Origin: Paenibacillus_E oryzisoli_A
GTDB taxonomy: Bacteria > Bacillota > Bacilli > Paenibacillales > NBRC-103111
DNA length: 64,000 bases
NCBI RefSeq assembly: GCF_050467285.1
Contig: NZ_JBCMUN010000009.1
Span: forward strand, 1-64,000
Direction: 5' to 3'
The notes under the pieces are model-generated. The model did no database searches, was not told the DNA's origin, and saw nothing but the letters and a program-made list of their open reading frames with translations. Position numbers and translations under genes: made by a program. Shown here in pieces: positions 60,210 through 64,000 of the stretch (positions are counted from its first letter, which is position 1; each line of letters opens with the position of its first letter).

Positions 60210-60548
60210 CAGGGTTTAAATATCAGCATCATTTGGATGGTAAGGGCATTGAGCTAACGGAAGACGATATCTGTGGCTTCGCTCTTCTTCATCAGGGCGA
60301 AGCCGGTTCTGCGTTCGACTTTTCGAACGAGCAAGAGGAAATCGACCTCATGAATAAGCGGGGGCGACTGGGTAAAGGCGATGCTGAGGCAACTCGAACG
60401 CAGGCATACGATGGTGGATAACTTCAAAACCATTCTCGGAATTGAAGAAATGAGTTGGGTCCGCGCAAATCGATTGGAACTGCTTGATTGAATCCTCTAT
60501 TGGGGAAGTATTGATCCCGAAGGAAATCGGATAGAATTGAAGGATTAG
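60210..60548 (+). pseudogene. Decayed remnants, including a VOC/glyoxalase C-terminus
   Basis: No intact gene. Frame pieces read FKYQHHLDGKGIELTEDDI (from about 60217) and, at 60495-60548, LYWGSIDPEGNRIELKD followed by a stop. The last piece is the typical end of a glyoxalase/VOC-fold protein. Stops and frame changes interrupt everything between. The interval 60210-60591 therefore holds broken coding sequence. Confidence 0.5.
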
Positions 60549-60591
60549 ATTTGATGTTCCGTAGGAGAAGAAAAAGAAACCGGAGTTTATT

Positions 60592-61140
60592 ATGAATATA
60601 CGAGAACGAATTAAAACCATTTTCTTATATAGTGTCTTCATTTGCTACATCGTTTTTTTAATTAAATTATTGATCTTATCGAGGGTTTCACTTTTGGAGA
60701 TATTTAGTAGTCAAAGGACTTTCCACAGATCAATCAATCTTATTCCTTTTTATAGTATAAGGGAATATATATTTAGCGGTTCTATGACGATAAAAAAATT
60801 CGCTTTTAGTAATGTTGTTGGCAATATCGTTATTCTTATTCCTCTCGGTACTTATTTGTCAGTATTCAAAAAGAACAAAAAAGTAATAACCAATCTATTG
60901 ATCATATGCATTGTGAGTTTATCTGTTGAAATTATTCAGGGGCTTTTTGGTATCGGAGCATCAGACATTGATGACATCATTTTAAATTGTTCGGGTGGCT
61001 TGATTGGTATTCTGGGGTATAAGTTTTTAGCGTTTCTATTACGTGATGAGAAAAAAATACGTACCGTCATCACATTACTTTCTGCAATAGGATTACCTGT
61101 TATCTTATATTTGTTATTTATGATCAGATTACGTTTATAG
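60592..61140 (+). CDS. VanZ family membrane protein
   Basis: 182 residues with four or five hydrophobic segments. NVVGNIVILIPLG and the SDIDDIILNCSGGLIGILGYK stretch are VanZ-family hallmarks. VanZ gives low-level teicoplanin resistance in enterococci, but most members have unknown roles. Strongly AT-rich compared with neighbours, which suggests transfer. ATG follows a weak AGGAG-like site. Confidence 0.83.
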   Translation: MNIRERIKTIFLYSVFICYIVFLIKLLILSRVSLLEIFSSQRTFHRSINLIPFYSIREYIFSGSMTIKKFAFSNVVGNIVILIPLGTYLSVFKKNKKVITNLLIICIVSLSVEIIQGLFGIGASDIDDIILNCSGGLIGILGYKFLAFLLRDEKKIRTVITLLSAIGLPVILYLLFMIRLRL

Positions 61141-61178
61141 TCAGAAAGAAACGTAATGAGGTAAAAGGGGAGTTGCAG

Positions 61179-61478
61179 ATGATTCGCTATCCATTACTAC
61201 AGGATGGGGTAACTATTGGTGTTACCGCGCCTTCATCGGGAGTGAATGAGCCCTTACATGGGATTGTCAAGCAGGCAATCTGCCGTTTGGAGAAGAAGGG
61301 CTACCTGGTGGTTTGCGGGGTGACGGTTTGGACTCAATTTAAAGCAAAATCTGCACCTGCCACTGAAAGGTCATTGGAACATAACGCCTTACTGCAAAAA
61401 AATGAGATCGGCATGATTTTTCCACCGTCGGGTGGAGTTGAGGGCAGGCCACTTTGTAGCTGCTCTTTTTGTCGTTAA
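61179..61478 (+). pseudogene. 5' fragment of an S66 (LD-carboxypeptidase/MccF) gene
   Basis: The first 85 residues match the N-terminus of serine peptidase family S66 (GVTIGVTAPSSGVNEPLH, then TVWTQFKAKSAPA and MIFPPSGGV). The family normally has about 300-340 residues with a Ser-Glu-His triad; here the frame breaks after PPSGGV and stops at 61478. ATG 61179 has AAAAGGGGAG upstream, so expression of a short peptide is possible but the enzyme is lost. Positions 61479-61858 hold further fragments, including a 53-codon frame from ATG 61621 with GGAGGG before it. Confidence 0.7.
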
Positions 61479-61858
61479 GCTGTTGGGCAGGATTGCGCAA
61501 CTTCCAAGTATTGGAATGGTATTAAGTATAACGACGGAGGATGAGAACTTGCACTCTCTCAGAGGACATGAAGTTCAAGGTAGGTTTTTTGAATTGCATA
61601 AATTTTAATTTGGAGGGATCATGAAGAAAAAGCATTTGTCATCGGTAGCGGCTATATGGAAATCGAGGTCTATAACGGACTATGGAATCTTTTCGATTTA
61701 TAGCGATTATTATGAGGACAAGAATCGGGAAAAAATTGAAATAAAAGCAATTGGAATATTTAACACATTTCATAATAAATGACGAATGAAAAATCGTTTC
61801 AAACGTGGATATAAGCTTTTTCCCGAGCGCGAATGGGTACGATCATTTGATCAGACAC

Positions 61859-62797
61859 TCAGCATCTTGGGGTATTCCCCGTAAAAGTCGGGGCAACATC
61901 GTATCTTTCCCTTAATCGCTTGATATCAGCTCTGGGCGGTAACCCAAACATACGTGAATACTCACGATTAAATTGGGAGGCACTTTCATAGCCTACACGG
62001 AACGCGATTTCTGCGGCATCCGCCGATTCTGACATTAACAGCCTGCGAGCTTCTTGCAAGCGCAATTGTTTTTGGAACTGAATAGGGCTCATCGCGGTTA
62101 CTTCCTTGAAAATTCTGTGCAAAGAAGAAATACTCATATTTGCGAGTTCGGCAAGCTCCTCGATCCGTAATGGTTGATCAAAATGATGGGTGATTTGCTC
62201 AATCGTTTCTCTAATCCGATACGTGCTGCTGCCCTCCATGGCGATCTGTGCCAGTGTACTTCCATATTGGCCGTGGAGAAGTCTGAACAAGATTTCTTTT
62301 TTATAGAGTGGAGCAAGAAACGGAATTTCTTTGGGATCGTCCAATAGACGAGCAAATCTAAGAATCGCATCAAGCAAGGAATCTTGCATCTGACCGACAA
62401 ATAGAGCCCGCTTGGCATTTTCTTTTGAAGAAATATGGATATCTGCGCTCTGTAAGACTTCTAAAATTTCATGCTGCGTAAATTCAAGCTTCAGGCTCAA
62501 GTAAGGAATTTCTGCAGATGCTTGAATGACTTGGCCGATGACCGGTAAATGCATGGATGAAATTAGGAAGTCAGCAGGCCCATATTCAAAGCGTTCTTGC
62601 GCGAGAAAAATTTCTTTTAAACCTTGCGCTATGACGCATAAGGAAGGTTTATACACTCTGTAGACGGGCTCCGTCGGTTTTGTATGGTAAATCATAAATA
62701 AAGATGGCATAGCGGTTTGATTCATGCCTTTGGCTTTTGCATGACGCCCAATCAGCTCGGCTAGTTCATCTTGTTTTTTTGTTGTTTTCTCCAGCAT
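61859..62797 (-). CDS. AraC family regulator (AraC_N type), divergent to aldo/keto reductase
   Basis: 312-residue transcription factor. The N-terminal AraC_N sensor domain contains YKPSLCVIAQGLKEIFLA; the C-terminal double helix-turn-helix contains IEELAELANMSISSLHRIFKE and EIAFRVGYESASQFNREY. ATG 62797 has GGAGG 5 bp upstream; the longer frame from 62884 is rejected. The divergent pairing with an aldo/keto reductase is common (as in E. coli yqhC-yqhD-like arrangements) and suggests aldehyde-responsive activation. Confidence 0.87.
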   Translation of the reverse strand: MLEKTTKKQDELAELIGRHAKAKGMNQTAMPSLFMIYHTKPTEPVYRVYKPSLCVIAQGLKEIFLAQERFEYGPADFLISSMHLPVIGQVIQASAEIPYLSLKLEFTQHEILEVLQSADIHISSKENAKRALFVGQMQDSLLDAILRFARLLDDPKEIPFLAPLYKKEILFRLLHGQYGSTLAQIAMEGSSTYRIRETIEQITHHFDQPLRIEELAELANMSISSLHRIFKEVTAMSPIQFQKQLRLQEARRLLMSESADAAEIAFRVGYESASQFNREYSRMFGLPPRADIKRLRERYDVAPTFTGNTPRC

Positions 62798-62978
62798 AGA
62801 ACCTCCACTTTGACATGACATGTATTTGCATTTATTATAGAGCATTTTCCGATGAATTGCAGTGGAAGTGAGAGAAATAGGCAATCATATGGCACGATTG
62901 TGAAAACGCGTTTGCACCAATTCGTTGCATAATAGGAAGGGCATAGTGTCAAAATGATGAAAGAAAGGGAGATCACAC

Positions 62979-63971
62979 ATGCAATTGCGTAAACTCGGTC
63001 ATAGCGGATTAGAGGTTTCAACGATTGGATTAGGCTGCATGGGGATGAGTCAGAGCTTCGGACCGTTGCCGGAAAAGAAAGATGCAATTTCACTCATTCA
63101 GGCCGCGGTTGACCGCGGAGTCAATTTTTTTGATACGGCTGAAGTGTATGGTCAATCGCATCATAATGAAGAGTTAGTCGGGGAAGCCCTCGCTCCTTAT
63201 AAAGGAAAAGTCCATATTGCTACGAAGTTTGGCATTAAAGTCGTGGATGGCAAACAAGTGCTTAGCAGCAAGCCGGAAATTATCAGACAATCCGTTGAGG
63301 GTTCACTTCAGCGTCTAAAAGTTGAAACGATTGATCTTTATTATCAACATCGCGTTGATCCCGACGTGCCGATCGAAGAGGTAGCAGGAGTTATCAAGGA
63401 CCTTATTGCCGAAGGAAAAATCAAATATTGGGGACTTTCTGAAGCAGGGGTTGAAACGATCCGTCGCGCACACGCGGTACATCCTCTTGCGGCTGTTGAA
63501 AGTGAATACTCCATGATGTGGAGAAGTCCGGAAGCGGAATTGCTGCCTGCTCTTGAAGAATTGGGCATTGGTTTTGTACCTTTTGCACCATTAGGCAAGG
63601 GATTTCTTACCGGGACGATCGATAAGCATACAACTTTCGGCAGTGACGACTTCCGAAGCAAACAGCCTCGATTCCACTTGGAGAATCTCGAAGCGAACCA
63701 AGTTTTAGTGGATCTGATAAGAAATGTGGCCTTAGCGAAGAACGCGACACCTGCTCAAATTGCGCTTGCCTGGGTGCTTGCGCAACACGCATGGATTGTG
63801 CCGATCCCTGGAACACGCAAATTAGATCGGCTGGAGGAAAACCTAGGCGCTGTTAACATTACACTGAGCCCGGAAGAGTTGAGCGATTTAAACACGGCGC
63901 TTTCGAAGATCAAGGTTGTTGGGGATCGCTATCCAGCAGGTTCAGACTATGCCAAAAGAACGGGTAAGTAA
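62979..63971 (+). CDS. Aldo/keto reductase
   Basis: 330-residue NADPH-dependent oxidoreductase. Asp and Tyr are in FFDTAEVYG, Lys in IATKFGI and His in YYQHRVDP. The C-terminal PIPGTRKLDRLEENLGA binds NADPH phosphate. ATG 62979 follows GAAAGGGAG. Divergent from an AraC regulator that probably controls it. Different subfamily from the 36626 reductase. The stop TAA at 63969-63971 is inside the window. Confidence 0.92.
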   Translation: MQLRKLGHSGLEVSTIGLGCMGMSQSFGPLPEKKDAISLIQAAVDRGVNFFDTAEVYGQSHHNEELVGEALAPYKGKVHIATKFGIKVVDGKQVLSSKPEIIRQSVEGSLQRLKVETIDLYYQHRVDPDVPIEEVAGVIKDLIAEGKIKYWGLSEAGVETIRRAHAVHPLAAVESEYSMMWRSPEAELLPALEELGIGFVPFAPLGKGFLTGTIDKHTTFGSDDFRSKQPRFHLENLEANQVLVDLIRNVALAKNATPAQIALAWVLAQHAWIVPIPGTRKLDRLEENLGAVNITLSPEELSDLNTALSKIKVVGDRYPAGSDYAKRTGK

Positions 63972-64000
63972 TTCATAATGGCGATATCATTCAATCAGGT

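Noticed and set aside
61621..61782. 53-codon gene MKKKHLSSV
   Set aside because: GGAGGG is only 3 bp before ATG, another frame over the same bases reads as plausibly (AFVIGSGYMEIEVYNG), and the area is full of fragments. It is mentioned under the S66 remnant but not called.

Overview
The window is a piece of chromosome from an endospore-forming, low-to-mid G+C Firmicute, most likely Paenibacillus or a close relative. This rests on gene content and order: the sleB, ymfF-ymfH-ymfI-ymfJ, ymfK, ymfM, rimO, pgsA, cinA, recA, recX, rny, ymdB, spoVS, korAB, miaB, ricA series is a Bacillales backbone. Strong GGAGG ribosome sites, a forespore-type promoter at sleB, a LexA box at recA, a T-box leader, a CcpA-type cre site and a meso-DAP-type MurE agree with it. 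Species cannot be read from the sequence alone.

Layout. 1-26100 is the conserved backbone: spore cortex lysis, M16 peptidase-like pair, EF-P-type reductase, phospholipid synthesis, DNA repair, RNA decay, tRNA and ribosome methylthiolation, a 2-oxoacid:ferredoxin oxidoreductase (KorAB), a PduL phosphotransacylase and an 807-residue MHYT-GGDEF-EAL membrane protein. 26200-28740 holds an orphan ABC ATPase coupled to a low-molecular-weight phosphatase and a KinB-like sporulation kinase. 28850-32600 holds a second oxidoreductase with fused subunits, behind a small ORF whose promoter carries a cre site. 32600-37600 holds small unknown genes, an SH3-NlpC/P60 wall hydrolase, YkuK, a kinase-like phosphotransferase and an aldo/keto reductase. 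37600-41000 holds xerS, and a sigV-rsiV pair with a candidate autoregulated ECF promoter. 41100-45650 holds an AraC regulator, a T-box-controlled threonyl-tRNA synthetase that lacks its TGS domain, ywbE, and a TetR-DUF3995 pair with twin operators.

45900-55990 is the centrepiece: an operon for the complete reductive pyrimidine pathway. PreT-PreA reduce uracil or thymine, dihydropyrimidinase opens the ring, an M20 amidase removes the carbamoyl group, a class III aminotransferase makes the semialdehyde and a CoA-acylating dehydrogenase makes the acyl-CoA. It also encodes an ABC ATPase without visible permease and an unknown 71-residue protein. The operon is interrupted between preT and preA by about 440 bp flanked by an exact 23-bp direct repeat. 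That insert carries a regularly spaced array of CCTGC-N6-GCAGG palindromes. A second array with the same 50-60-50 bp phasing lies just beyond the operon end. This paired array is the most unusual structure in the window.

56000-64000 is more AT-rich and accessory: a HAD phosphatase, a stand-alone second-type MurE, a truncated acetyltransferase, a methyltransferase, DinB, VanZ and several decayed gene remnants, ending in a divergent AraC-aldo/keto reductase pair.
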